This document shows, piece after piece, positions 1 through 12,500 of a stretch of DNA of 64,000 bases. The DNA is taken from the NCBI GenBank assembly GCA_033439265.1, contig JAVTVX010000001.1, positions 15,828,608 to 15,892,607 on the forward strand, in the 5' to 3' direction. Position 1 is the first letter of the stretch; each line of letters starts with the position of its first letter. Origin of the DNA: Dillenia suffruticosa. Lineage: Eukaryota > Streptophyta > Magnoliopsida > Dilleniales > Dilleniaceae. Under the pieces are notes generated by a model that was not told the DNA's origin, made no database searches, and saw only the letters and a list, made by a program, of their open reading frames with translations. A program made the position numbers and the translations under genes.

Positions 1-720
1 AATTTGAATAGACAAGTTGTGTGAAAAAAATGGGGAAAACCTATGCAAAAAAAAAAGAAAGACTTAAAGGGAAAAAGTCAAGAAAAAATAAAAAGAGGAA
101 GGGGCTGAATGAAAAAAAGATCCGGTAAAAAAAGGCGAAGCATATGAATGAAAAAAAAACTGTAATATAAAAATATAGGGACTACCATCCAATTGCGTCA
201 TGGACAAGTGGAGCCCAAAAAGGGAAAAAACTATGTCAAAAATGAAGGATTTAAGTGAAAAAATTTGGGTAAAAAAATAAAAAGAAAAAGGATCTGAATA
301 AAAAAAAAGAAAAAGAACATGAACGGAAAAAATTAAAAAAATTGTGGTCAACAAATGGAGCAAAAAAAAAAAGACCAGAGAGGAAAAACCTATATAAAAA
401 AAAACGAAAGATCTAAACGAAAAATAAAAGGGGTAAAAAAATAAAAAGAGAAAAGATCTGAATGAAAAAATAGTCAGAAAAAGAGAAAGGACTTGAATGA
501 AAAAAAAAATAGGCTTTCAAAATATATAGGACCATCACACTCATTCCTCTTTTTCTTTTATATTTAGACAAGCGAGTATAGAAAAATAAAATCGAATAAA
601 AAAATAAAAAGAGAAAGGATTCAAATGAAAAAAAAAAAAAAGATCAAGAAAAAAGAGGAAAATGAGTTGAATGAAAAAAATATGAGGTAAAAAAAATGGG
701 ACAACCACACCCTTGAACTT
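1..720. repeat. Purine-rich degenerate tandem array
   Basis: Almost uninterrupted A/G-rich sequence on the + strand. Recognisable blocks recur: a gggaaaaacctat-like block followed by a run of A and gaaagatctaa appears near 30, 225 and 384, and a gtaaaaaaataaaaagag block followed by gatctgaatg appears near 95, 275, 435 and 600. The spacing is irregular at about 160-190 bp, so this looks like a decayed tandem repeat. Minus-strand open frames here are F/S/L-rich products of the low complexity and are not called as genes. Confidence 0.6.
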
Positions 721-3700
721 TTTCTTTTATATTTAGATAAAATAGTATAAATTCAACTTGGAATTAAATATGTTAATAGAAGAATTAAATAGACCCTGGA
801 CTCGAGGACCACTTTTATAATTTTTTCATAATTAAGAGAATTTTTTTTTTTCAAAAAAATGTTTTAGAGTCCTATTTTTTACATCTCCCATAATTTGGGG
901 GGGGGGTATTTTGTATTTCTCCTATTATTTTAAGCCCAAATTTCTAACTATAATCTCATCATAATGCCAAGCAACTAGCCCCATAATTTTTTTTGTACTT
1001 TTATAAATAATTTCAATTAATTTGAACTTGATTTTAAAATATTAAGATTGTGAATTAAAGCTACGAAGCATTTACTAATTTTTAACTTGATACTAAATGA
1101 AATATGAGTTTAATTTATTCAAAATAAATTGAACTATAAAATTTATTTGCAGATAAACTCTTATACTTGAAATCAAGAATTAAAATCTAAAATTCAATTG
1201 AACTTCTATCTTTGGAGCATTGAAAATAAAATTTGGAATTCATTTGTAAATATTATTATGTACTTAATTACTCTTAAAATTACATCCTTTTGGAGTTAAT
1301 TAAAATAAAATCATAATTGAAAACTAAGTAGTTGAACTTAATATAAGAAAACAGATTCAAAATATATATATATAACAAAGGGAACTGTAGGTATACAAAA
1401 TAGAAATATGGACGAGGGACCATCATGTTAAAATTTAAAGTTTAGGTGAGAGATAATCAAAGTTTAAAATTTATGGAGTAATTAGAAAATGGTTCAAAGT
1501 TTAGGGGGGCCATTTCACATTTTTTCTAAATTCATATGCGAAAAGGGTGTTGATATATCATGCAAATTCAAGCAAGTGAAGCCTGCCCAAAAAAAAAAAA
1601 AAATGAAAATGAAAATCCAGGCAAGTGAAAAAAAAGTCGAGGGATAAAGTAGTGGCCAAGTCTACTTTCTGTGTCTGCCCTAAAAATATGTTATTAAAAG
1701 AATTTAAAAAAATTAAAATATATAATATAAGATAAATACATTTATTATATTTTTTAAAAAATTCTTGCATATAAAGTAAATATGATAATATAAATTCTAG
1801 AAAAAATCTATTTCTCTCGCACTCATAAAATACTTAAAACTCTTTGGGGGGAGCGTTTGGTTTATATTCAGGAAACAGAATTGGAATTAAAATAAAAAAT
1901 ATTAAGAATCGAATCCAAATCCAATACTCTTTGTTTGGTTCAAATTTTGAAATAAATATGATTATTATTGTTGATATTTGGTTTATATATCTTTTGAAAT
2001 GGTAATCAAGTTATTATCTATTTTGTCCCTAATAAAAAATATAAAAAAACTAAAAAAAGAAAACCCTTCTATATATATATATATATACACACACACATAT
2101 ATATATAATTTTAATCAAAAACTCACAAAAAAAAAGGATTTGTTTTAATTAGGGGTGTAGATGAGAGCAAAGTACACAAACTTCATGAAAACAGAAGCTA
2201 AGCAGCAGAGCTTAATGGAGGAATATTAAACCATCAAGCAAGAAGAAACCACGGGGAAAAAATTTTCAGGCAGATTAGCAGAAGGAACAGGTGTCCCAAA
2301 TAGAAAGATCATTCGAGAAAGAAAAAACAAGATAAAGGAAAAAGGAAGCATGTACAATAATATCATCAAACAATCCAAAAGGCTCTGGACAACCATTTCC
2401 AAAATCAACTAAATTCAATTTCATTTAATTTATTGAACAGAATCAACTAAAGGGTTTCCCATAATCTTTCTTACTTGTCTCGAATTGCAATCAAGTAACA
2501 AGTAACAAAAAACCGATCAAAACCATTCCATTAATCAAAATAAATTATATCAATTTTATTTCGATTCTTAAAATTCATACCCTTTAACCAAACCGACCTT
2601 ACTTTTATTATGAGATATGTATTTATTATACGGACAACTTTTAATAAATTGTGTAAATATTTATCATACATTAAATTGTTCTCCTTAATTTCCTAGTACA
2701 TTTTGGATATGAATACTTATGTTACATTTTATTGATGTGTATTTGCAAGAATTTTCAATATTTACGAGAATACGATTATTGGATGGCGGCCCTAATGAAT
2801 TCAAACCATAAAAAATTTTATTAAATGACTAAAATTTCTTCTACACACCATCTAATAGATACCTCTGTGGATATAAAATCTACATAGGTATAATTTCATA
2901 TCAATACTCACAAATATGGTAAAATAACCTTTATTTATATTCTATGGTTTCCGTACCCGGAATACATTATATTACAAAGGAAACAATATCAGTTGAGTTA
3001 TAATTTATCGATCAATAACAAGATAGACATAAAGTCTCTAGAAATGTAATTGTGTAAATATCAGTATTAACAAACACGATAAATCAATCATTATTTGCAC
3101 TCTGTGAATATCAATGTCCATTAAAATCAAAAAAATAACTGTTCGTTTATGTTACATTAGATTATTTTTGGTAGTATACTTAAAACTAAACAACTATAGA
3201 ATTTTAAAATTCCAAAATGTGTTATTTTTTTATATTTTTTTGAACTTAAAATTCAAATGTGAATTGTTAGTGGGTTTAATTGATTGCCATTTAAAAATCC
3301 ATAAATGACAAAATGCATGAAAAATTTTCAAATCAACTGACCATTTTATAATGCTGCAAAATTTTAAAATTAATGGGCCCATGATAATTCACTAAAGTTC
3401 CATAATTCACATTAAAATAACAACAAAGATTTTGTCTATTTTCAAAATATTTAAAATTACTACCCACACACACAGAGCTCTATTTTCGATTTATAAAAAA
3501 AAAATTAATTTCTTAAAAAATGGAAAACTAAAAATACCAAATTCAAACGATGTGGAAAAGGCAGCACGTGAGGCACGTGATTAACTTCTCTAGTGTTACG
3601 CAATCCCCGCGTTGAGCAAAAAAGTTCCAAAAATAAAAAATAAATATCCCAATGCTCAGTTCAAAGCACGCTGAGAAACCCAAAGCCCAACCCTCATAAG

Positions 3701-3800
3701 CTCCCCCAAAGATCCTAGCCCTCCAATTCAACGAATCCGAGCCGTCCAAATCTACCGCTCCTCATATTGTTCCCAAAACACATCCTCTCCTGCGCCTTTC
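721..3800. other. AT-rich intergenic DNA, no gene seen
   Basis: No coding signal above background. It contains a run of nine G at about 898-906, (AT)n stretches near 1363 and a TA/CA/TA compound microsatellite at about 2070-2107. Short open frames at 1558-1770, 2226-2408 and 3114-3308 have no recognisable domain and are ascribed to chance. Confidence 0.6.
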
Positions 3801-3833
3801 ACGTTAAACGATTCTCCTACACAGCCACAGTCG

Positions 3834-3991
3834 GTCTCTCTCTCTCTCTCTCTCTCACTCCCGCAGTAGTCCCTAATTCCTAATTCTCTCGAGAGAAAGA
3901 GCACATCAAAATTGTTGTATTTCTAGTGAGACAGAGACAGAAAAACCTTAGAGAGAGAGAGAGAAATAGGTGAGAGAAAAGTAAAAAAAGA
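3834..3991 (+). promoter_or_regulatory. Probable 5' leader of the RRM gene, CT- and GA-rich
   Basis: A (CT)n tract at about 3836-3856 and a (GA)n tract at about 3950-3965 lie directly before the ATG at 3992. Pyrimidine tracts of this type are common in plant core promoters and 5' UTRs. The transcription start cannot be fixed from sequence. An AT-rich TATA-like stretch at about 3632-3652 is the best candidate, but it would give a long leader. Confidence 0.45.
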
Positions 3992-6900
3992 ATGGATTCA
4001 GATCAGGGAAAGCTGTTTATAGGAGGGATTTCATGGGAGACATCGGAAGAGAGACTGAAGGACTACTTCGGAAACTACGGAGAGGTTTTGCAGACTGTTA
4101 TTATGAGAGATAAAAATACTGGTAGGCCTAGGGGTTTTGGTTTCGTTGTCTTTGCAGATCCGGCGATTCTTGATAGTGTTCTTCAGGATAAACACACAAT
4201 CGATGGTAGAACGGTGGGCTTTCTCTTTGTTTCTTTTTTTCTGATTAGGGCTTTTGTTGGATATGATTTCTGATGATGGATTTTGATTTGGTTTCGTTAT
4301 CGGGGGTTTTAGGTTTTTCATGTTGTTAGATTTGCTGGGTTTATTCGATTTGCTGATTTCGATTAATTTCAAGAATGGGGTTTTGTGGGGTGGGGGTTTG
4401 TTCTATTTAGGGTTTTGGTTGGATTTGATTTGAGATGATTGGGCGATTTGGTCTAAAAATTGTGGTTTTGGGGTTTATTAATGTTTAGGGTTTTAGCTGG
4501 ATTTGATTTGAGATGTGGATATTGCGGTTGTCATAACCATAATTTTGATTTGATGATTTATTCCCGTTTGGATTCATTTGCTGTGATTGATTTTGCGAAT
4601 TAGCTTTTGGTGTTTTGTTCTGTGTAGGGTTTTAATTGGATTATATTTGAGATGACTGGTTGATTGGTTTCTGGAAATTGAGGCTTTGGGGTTTATTTAT
4701 GTTTAGGGTTTAGCTGGATTTGATTTGAGATTATGTTAATTTTTTTTATGTCTTCGAGATAACCTTTAATTTGTTGTTAGTCTTGATAATTTCGATCCAG
4801 TGACAAGTTATCGTGATACAAATTGGTCTTTGGGGCTTTTTTCTTTTTATGGTTTTGGTGGATTAGTCAAGTGGTTGTATTTAGCTACTAATTTTATCCC
4901 CAACAATTGGGGATTTGGGGTTTTATTGTTACTTAGATTTGATAGTTCTTTCTCACTATGAATGGATTGTTACAGTATATTGATATTTTGATAAAACTTT
5001 TATTGATTTCTACTTATGCTTTTAAATAATGTCAGCTTCATTATACGATGGGTTTATTATCATTCCTTTTTAAAAAAAAAAAAAAAGAAAAAAATCAAAT
5101 GGATTAATAAATATGTTCTCTCTTCGCTGTTCATTTATTTTTTTTCGCTTCCTTTCTTCTTTTATGATATGTTTTGGGATATTTGTTAGCATTACTGCTA
5201 GATTCTTGAGCTTTTCTTTGACTAGAAGGTACTCTAATTGTGTTTTTCTCATCAATCCATTCTTTTGAATGGATTCCCAATGTGGGTTTGTGTACATTGT
5301 CTCTATTTTTGACATCTTAAATGGTTTCACTTGAAATTCTTATTTAATTTGAATCTTGTCGAGTTGAGTGTAAAAGAGTTTCCTTTTATTTTATTGAATA
5401 GTACCATATCTCTAGCTAGTTCCTGTTCCATTACCATATGGCATGCTAGCTGGTTCTTGAGTACTGTCCTCCTCTTCCAATGATGGCTATAGTGTAGCAT
5501 GGTATTTGAGCATAAGTTGAATTTTTGTTGCTATAACTGATTGTGACGGCGAAGCTCTCTCTGTGCCACATGAGATTACTTTTGTGGACGTTTTGAGCAC
5601 TAGATGGTTTTCATTAAGGTTCCATTCTTCTTCTGCGTTAGAGAAATGGGTGTTTCTTACTTATAATGTATTTAGATGTTATTTAACGCAGCTTTATATG
5701 GTTGTGAATGGGTATGCTAGGATTATTTAGCAGTTTTTATATGATCATGAGTTGTCAACATTTTCTTGGTAACTTCATGCATGTTATCATTGTAGCGGTT
5801 ATTAAGATTATTGGTAATTGTTTTGGGATGTGATATGAGTTACTTGGGCATGTATCTTCTTTAAAATTTGGCACATCTTTCATGTCAAAACTTAAGAGTC
5901 TGTTTACTGTGTCCTTGATCAATTTGCTGCAACACGATCTTAATTTTGAGATTGTTATATTCCAAAGTCTATATGTTGAATGGGTTTGACATTGTGGACT
6001 TGGAACCTTTTAGAAATTTTCATTTAACACTTCACCTGATTTAACGTTTTAGTTGCTTTACTATAATGGGTAGCTTGGATATTCAGGTTGAGGCTAAGAG
6101 GGCTTTATCTAGAGAGGAGCAGCATATCTCCAGTAGAACCGGAAACTCTAACCCTTCTCGAAATGTTGGGGGTGGTGGTAATATTCGGACTAAGAAGATC
6201 TTTGTTGGTGGTTTGCCCCCCACTCTGACAGAAGAAGGATTCCGTCAGTATTTTGAAGCCTATGGCCATGTAACTGATGTTGTAGTCATGTATGATCAGA
6301 GTACTCAGCGACCCCGTGGTTTTGGATTTATTTCTTTTGATACTGAAGAAGCTGTTGACAGAGTTTTACACAAGACCTTCCATGACTTGAATGGTAAGCA
6401 AGTGGAAGTGAAGCGTGCTCTTCCTAAAGATGCCAATCCTGGTGGTGGAAACCGCACCATGGGTGGTGGTGGTGGTGGTGGTGGTGGTGGGGGCTATCAA
6501 GGTTATGGTTCCTCTGGTGGCAACTCTGCAGGATATGATGGTCGGATGGATTCAAATAGGTACATGCAGCCTCAGAGTACTGGAGGTGGTTTTCCATCTT
6601 ATGCTTCTTCTGGATATGGTGCTCCTCCAAATTATGGTTATGGTCCTGCCAGTAATGGTATTGGTTATGGTGGGTATGGCGGGTATGGTGGTGGTAATCC
6701 AGGGTACGGTGGGCCTGCTAGTGCAGCCTATGGAAATCCCAATGCACCCAATCCTGGTTATGGAGGTGGTCCGCCAGCTTCAGCCAGAAATTCATGGAAT
6801 TCGCAAGCTCCCTCTGGTTATGGTGCTGTGGGATATGGGAATAATGCTGCATGGAGTGGTCCAAATGCCAGTGGAGGTGCTCCATGGGGTGGTCCTAGTG

Positions 6901-7286
6901 CCGGTGGAGGTGCTGTTGCTGCTTCAGCACCTACAGGCCAATCTCCAGGTAGCGCTGCTGGATATGGTAATCAGGGTTATGGCTATGGTGGATATGGTGC
7001 GAGTGATGGGTCTTATGGAAATGCATCTGGATATGGTGCCCTGGGAGGGCGTGGTGGTGCCCCTAACAGTAACACAGGTGCTGGTGGCGAGCTTCAAGGT
7101 GGTGGCGGCGGCAGCTATGCCTATGGCGATGTTAATGCAAATTCGGGGTATGGAAATTCGGGATGGAGGTCTGATCCATCACAAGGTTCAGGCAACTATG
7201 GCACTTCTCAGGGAAATGGCTCTGGCAGTCAAGTTGGTTATGGTGGGGGATATGGTGGTGCTACTCGACAAGCTCAGCAGCAGTGA
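3992..7286 (+). CDS. hnRNP-type RNA-binding protein, two RRMs and Gly-rich tail (473 aa)
   Basis: Two coding exons, 3992-4213 and 6087-7286, are joined phase 0 (acg|gtgggc ... ttcag|gttgag), giving 473 residues. RRM1 has RNP2 at about residues 8-13 (LFIGGI) and RNP1 at 47-54 (RGFGFVVF). RRM2 has RNP2 at about 112-117 (IFVGGL) and RNP1 at 151-158 (RGFGFISF). Residues from about 195 to the end are Gly/Tyr/Asn/Ser-rich, including a (GGT)n run at about 6460-6490. Order and length match Arabidopsis At4g14300/At2g33410, annotated as hnRNP 1-like, and the ...RQAQQQ C-terminus is shared. The family binds pre-mRNA or mRNA in the nucleus and cytoplasm, and the Gly-rich tail is expected to be disordered and to mediate self-association. 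The intron falls at the end of RRM1. An internal ATG at 6066 opens the second exon's frame but lies in the intron. The gene looks intact; its exact RNA targets are unknown. Confidence 0.93.
4400..4835 (+). repeat. Intronic ~218-bp tandem duplication with telobox motifs
   Basis: Inside the 1.87-kb intron the block tttagggttt + (ag/gg)ctggatttgatttgagat recurs at 4406, 4484, about 4623 and 4702. The first pair matches the second at an offset of about 218 bp, which indicates an old tandem duplication. Each block carries the plant telomere-repeat motif TTTAGGG (or TGTAGGG in one copy), known as the telobox (AAACCCTA) when found in gene regulatory regions. A regulatory role is an inference. Confidence 0.6.
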
Positions 7287-9598
7287 ATTTTTTCACATCA
7301 ATTTTGAACTTCATCATTGTTATGGTGGAAACAAACTCACTTATGCAGGTTAAAGTGATCCTTATTTCAAACAGCAGAACGGTGGCACTAGTTGAATGCC
7401 TAGCAACTTTTGGGCCGGGTTGGATAGCTTGAATCCCAGTAGTTTGCAGTATCCATTTTGCTACTTTATGTTGAGTAGAATTGAGGAGTACTAGATGTCT
7501 CTTACTAGTGTTTGCTTTCAATTGTAGTTCTTATTTTGGTGTGCTCATAGTCATGTCTACTAGCTGTCTGAAGCTTTCTCGTAGTGTTATGCTTTAGTTT
7601 CTTACATTAAGCTTTATGATGTGGTATGGTTACAATTAAGTATTTCATAATTGTCTGGTGTTAGTGTTTGCTCTACTCATGGCCCTTTTTTTCTTATTAG
7701 GAATAAGTTGACACTGAAGGCTTCCAGCTCTTGATATTTATGCTTTCCAAATGTAGTATCTCATGATTTTTTCTGATATGTAAAGTAGGAATACAGAGGT
7801 GTAGTGAGGCTACCTACTGATACGACTAGAGCTATGGACTACTTGGTTCGATCACTTCATTATGGGTAGCAGTAGTCATAGTGGTAGTTTGACACTTTGA
7901 CGATGGCATAATCATTTTTCCCCCTGTATTTCCCTTGTGTTGTACAGGAGGAGATGCTCAAGTATAAATGTTCTCTCCTGGCTGAACCTGAGCTTTTTAA
8001 TGGGGTGGGTTTGTCGTGGAGTGGTTCAGGTTATAAAATGCGATAACATGAGGGCAGTCATGTCCAATCCAGGCCTTGCCATCAACGCCAAAGTGAAAGA
8101 AAGCACATGCATTCCAAGTCATGAAATTTCCCGTCTAATGCAGGTGTGTATGGGCTGGTGGATGTTTCTAAGCTGAATAGCCCTGCAGTATGTCAACTTT
8201 GAGCAGTTAGCCAAGCTTGTCACTCTAGCATCTCAATGTTCTGTTAGAGTCCCTTCTGATTGTGTGAAGAGAATCCATGTAAGCTTCCTGGATCTGTTAC
8301 TTCCATGTAGAGAGTATCAGAAGTTTGTCACCTTGTTGAAAGTTATTTTCCATGAAACATCCCAGTAAGGGTTATGAAAGTACATTGCAAGTTCATTATT
8401 CAAAAGTAGGCTACATTTATAGGTATATCACCCCGTCACACGATATTCTGTTTCTCTTGGTTTCATGGTAGGATTATAATAGGATTGTGTTATTTTTTTC
8501 ATGGTATATGTACAAGTCTGTTTTGGTACTTGTGCTAGTCTGTTCTGTGTGGAAATTGGTTTGGGCAACTAGATGGTATTTTATTTCCTCAGTTGCTTGG
8601 CATTAAAGCTAAGCTGAGGCATTCTTCTTGAAACCCATTTTTATTTGGATGCTTCGGTTTGGGGTTATACAGTCTTTTAATCACGGTTGTCTCTATAGGG
8701 TGGGCATTTCTCCACTCGTTTCTGACTGCTAGGATGGATGGTTCATCTATTCTATTATGAAAATAGTTGGATGTGGCAAGATTTTCGAACTTTCGAATGA
8801 ATGCTAAATTTATGTTGTACTGACACCTCTAGTTTCCATATTGTCTTCATGTGGGTTAGTTTTTAGATGTGAAACGGTGGAATGTTTGGGAACTTGTGAT
8901 GGTATGAGTGTCTCATTACTTTCTATTTCATGTCACATTCCATGTTTATGTACAGGCTTCAGAGTGCTAGAGAGCGTGGATTAGATTGTCATTTGTGCTA
9001 GAAATTTGGTTTAGAGATGGAATGTTACCATCTGATATTGATTTCATGTTGTGTAGAGGGTAATTTGGAAATAGCTGTGTCCTTCTAACATCTTCTGTGG
9101 GCTGGTTCATTACTAGGTCCTTTACCTTCTATTATGGTTTTCGGCGGTACCAGGTGTGGTTTGGCTTTAGACTGGAGCTATGGGTATTGATAATCTTGAA
9201 ACTTCAGGTTGAATATTTAGTCTTAAACTGTGGACTGGTTCATTACTAGGTCATTTACCTTCTATTATGGTTTTCGGCGGTACCACGTGTGGTTTGGCTT
9301 TAGACTGGAGCTATGGGTATTGACAATCTTGAAACTTGAGGTTGAATATTTAGTCTTAAACTTGAGAGCTGGGATATAGCATGTAGAAGTTAGTCCCTAT
9401 AGACTCTGTTTGGTCAACCATCCCAAGTGGGATTCTAAGCGATGGAATTGGGAAACGGTTCTTCATTTTTGGTTCTTCATTTTCGGTCTTACAGAGGTGT
9501 ATTCCTAGTAATGCAGCTCTTTTCTTTTGGTATGAAAAGAACTTGAGTTTTTAAAAAAGAAAGAAGATCATGTAAAGGTTAGTAGATTAGTTAGTTGT
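7287..9598. other. 3' UTR and downstream spacer of the RRM gene
   Basis: Non-coding by inspection. The first few hundred bases are expected to be 3' UTR, but no unambiguous polyadenylation signal could be chosen. A small open frame at 7937-8176 has no recognisable domain. The sequence is less AT-rich than the 5' flank and may include spliced 3' UTR segments, because splice-like junctions such as tatgcag|gttaaag at about 7344-7358 are present. That is only a possibility. Confidence 0.4.
9095..9363. repeat. 133-bp tandem duplication
   Basis: Two adjacent near-identical units, 9095-9227 and 9228-about 9363, start with ctgtgg(g/a)ctggttcat and share the ggttttcggcggtacca block. Only a few differences are visible, so the duplication is recent relative to the surrounding elements. 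Confidence 0.9.
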
Positions 9599-12500
9599 TG
9601 TAACGGCTAACGGTTAGTGGTTATAGTTAGATGGTTAATGGAGTGATTGGAAAGAGATGATGTGCATATTGTTGTAAGGAAGGCAAGTAATACAGGAATC
9701 GAATTGGTTTTCTGTACTCACTCTACTCTCTCTTTCTCTCTCTCTCTCTTGCTCTAGTTCTCTATCAGTTCCTTTTCTTTCCAACATCGTTTACTCCTTC
9801 CATTGTAGATTCATCACGGTACTCTGTTTAAACCATGCTCTGTTTTCTTTTATTAGGAGTTGGACTATTATAAATTGTTATCACAGCTTTCGATTTTGAC
9901 AAATAGTGAGTAAATCCTAGTACAAAGCTATTGAGGATATCAAAAGGCAAGTTAAGTAACAGGAAGTGAGAATGCAAGAGATGACAATTGAGATAAAAGT
10001 TCACCTCCGCCTAGAATGAAATGTGGATGAACAAATCCAAAAGATAGAAGCTTTTATGACTAATATGGATGCAAGATTTGGCACCTTAAAAATGATGACA
10101 CGAGACATGAACAAAAAAGGGTACTCAAAGAATTCTTAAATTTCCTCTTTTACTACCTCCAAGTAATGGAAGGTTGAGGGTGGATAAAAAATCTCAGTTG
10201 TCAAAGAAATATTTTACTACCTGTGCTTTGGGAAAATCCTCGCATCTGGCTAAGGAAATGCAGCAAGTTCTTTGTCGTATATCAAATGTTGTCATTAGTA
10301 GATTGATACAATGGAAATGTATTTGAATGGAAGAGTAGAGATTTGGTTCTTTGTCGAATGTCAAATGTTGTCATTAGTAGATTGATACAATGGAAATGTA
10401 TTTGAATGGAAGAGTAGAGATTTGGTATCAAAGGATGAAATTGGTAAAGAAAGAAGTGGATTGAGAAGAGTTTTTCAAATTACTATGTCAAAGGTTTAAA
10501 ACCAACTGACTATAGAATGAAGTGGAAGAATTTAATAAACTACAGCAAAATAATTCTGTGGCTGAGTATTAAGAAAGGTTAGAAGAACTATAATCAGTTA
10601 TACTCCATAAGAACCGCAGGCTTATTAAATCTTAGTTTATCTCTAGCTTTATCAGCGGAGTGAAAGAAGAGATTAAAACTATATTAAAAATGTTGAAGCC
10701 GACAATTTTATTTCAAACCTTTGAGATTGCAGCACTACAAGAACAATTTTTAAAACTAGTTAAGAAAGGAAGAGTTAGTCTGAATAGATACTCGAATGCC
10801 GAAGGAGTATAAAGGCGAACTTGGACATCATTACAAGTTAAAAAATTTGAATTTGATTATAGTAGCAGAGGAAGGAGGAGCTGAAACCTGAGGATATAAA
10901 GGAGAACCTAGAACGGAGTACTACCCAGAATAGGAAGCTCGTTGATGTTTCCTTATTTGCACTAACTCTTTAAATAGGAGAACTATAGCACTACAAGGGA
11001 TTTTGCATGGAATAATTATAACTATGCTAGTTGATATGTGAAGTTTTAACTTAAATCAAATTTTGGTAGATGAGTTAAAGATGGAAGTTGAAGCAGCCGA
11101 GCCACTACATGTTGTCCTTGCTATGACAGTAGGATATTTAGTTACACCAAAGTTAAAAATGTGAAATGGAACATTCAATGGTATAATTTTTCATTTGATT
11201 TGAGAATAAACAGGTTGAGAGGATATGATATAATTTTGGGAGTAGATTGGATGTACAATTTCAGTCCAATTACATTTCACTTTAAGCAGCTATAGGTGAG
11301 GTTTTTTAATGAAGGTGGTGAAGTGATCTTGGTGGGTTAAATAGAACATTCAATGATAGAGTTAGAGGAAAAGATACAAAGAAATTCAGAAAACAATTGC
11401 AGAACTGTGTCACTCTTGCTATGAACTCAAATGGCAACGCAGTTAGATGCAAGAAGCAGTTTCTACACTAATAAAACAGTTCGAAGATGTTTTTTCCACC
11501 CCAAATACATTTCCATCAGAAAGATCACATGATCATTATATTCCTTTAAAGTTGGATGCTTAGCCATTCAAGCCCAATTCTTATGTACACTCTCATTCAC
11601 AGAAGGCAAAAATTGAAAAACAAGTGTAAGAGATGATGAACAATGGCATAGTTAGGCCTAGCGTCAGTCCATTTGCTTCTCCAATCTTGTTGGTGAAGAA
11701 AAAAGATAATATCTTGCAATTTTGTGTGGATTACATGCAATTGAACAACCTAGTCATTAAAGACAGGTATCCAATTCTAAATATACATAAACTCTTAGAT
11801 AAATTATATGGCTCCAAAATGTTTTCCAAAATAGACTTGAGAGCAGACTATCATCAAATAAGAATCAAACCTAGTGATGTTGCTAAAACAGCCTTCCAAA
11901 CTCATCATGGTCATTTTAAATTCCTTATTATGCTCTTTGGCTTAACCAATGTTCTTGACACTTTTCGGTTCTTAATGAATCATATCTTCTAACCCTATCT
12001 TAGAAAATTTGTACTAGTCTTCTTCGAAGACATATTGATATATAGTCATGATCTTTTCACCCATGTTTAGAGTCTTAGAGAAGTCTTTATGATATTAAGA
12101 CAACATCAGTTGTTTACCAAACTCTCCAATTGCACCTTTGTACAATCACATGTGGAATATTTGGGGCATATAGTCTCAGATTTAGAAGTAAAAATGGATT
12201 ATCAAAAGATAAAATGCATAATGTCTTGGCCAACACTTGCTTCCTAGGAAGTTTCTTAGGATTGATTGTATATTACAGAAGGTTTGTTAAAAATTATGGA
12301 ATCATAACAAGGCTTTTAAATGATCTTCTTAAGAAGGATAACTTCCGTTGGAATGAGGAGGCAAATCAAGCTTTTAAATAGCTCAAAACAAGTACAAACA
12401 CTGATAATGAGGCTTCATGATTTCTCCAAACCATTTGTGATAGAAACAGATGTATGTTTTAAAGGATGAAGTGCTATATTGATGCAAGAAAGATAATTAA

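Noticed and set aside
1851-2597. Possible MITE with gcgtttggtt / aaccaaaccg ends
   Set aside because: The inverted ends are short and imperfect, no target duplication is visible and the interior is unremarkable AT-rich DNA. The evidence is too weak for a feature.
6415-7353. A 312-codon open frame overlapping exon 2 of the RRM gene
   Set aside because: It is a +1 shadow of the Gly/Tyr-rich codons (GGT, TAT, GGA), rich in V, M and L, with no domain. The RRM frame is clearly the real one.
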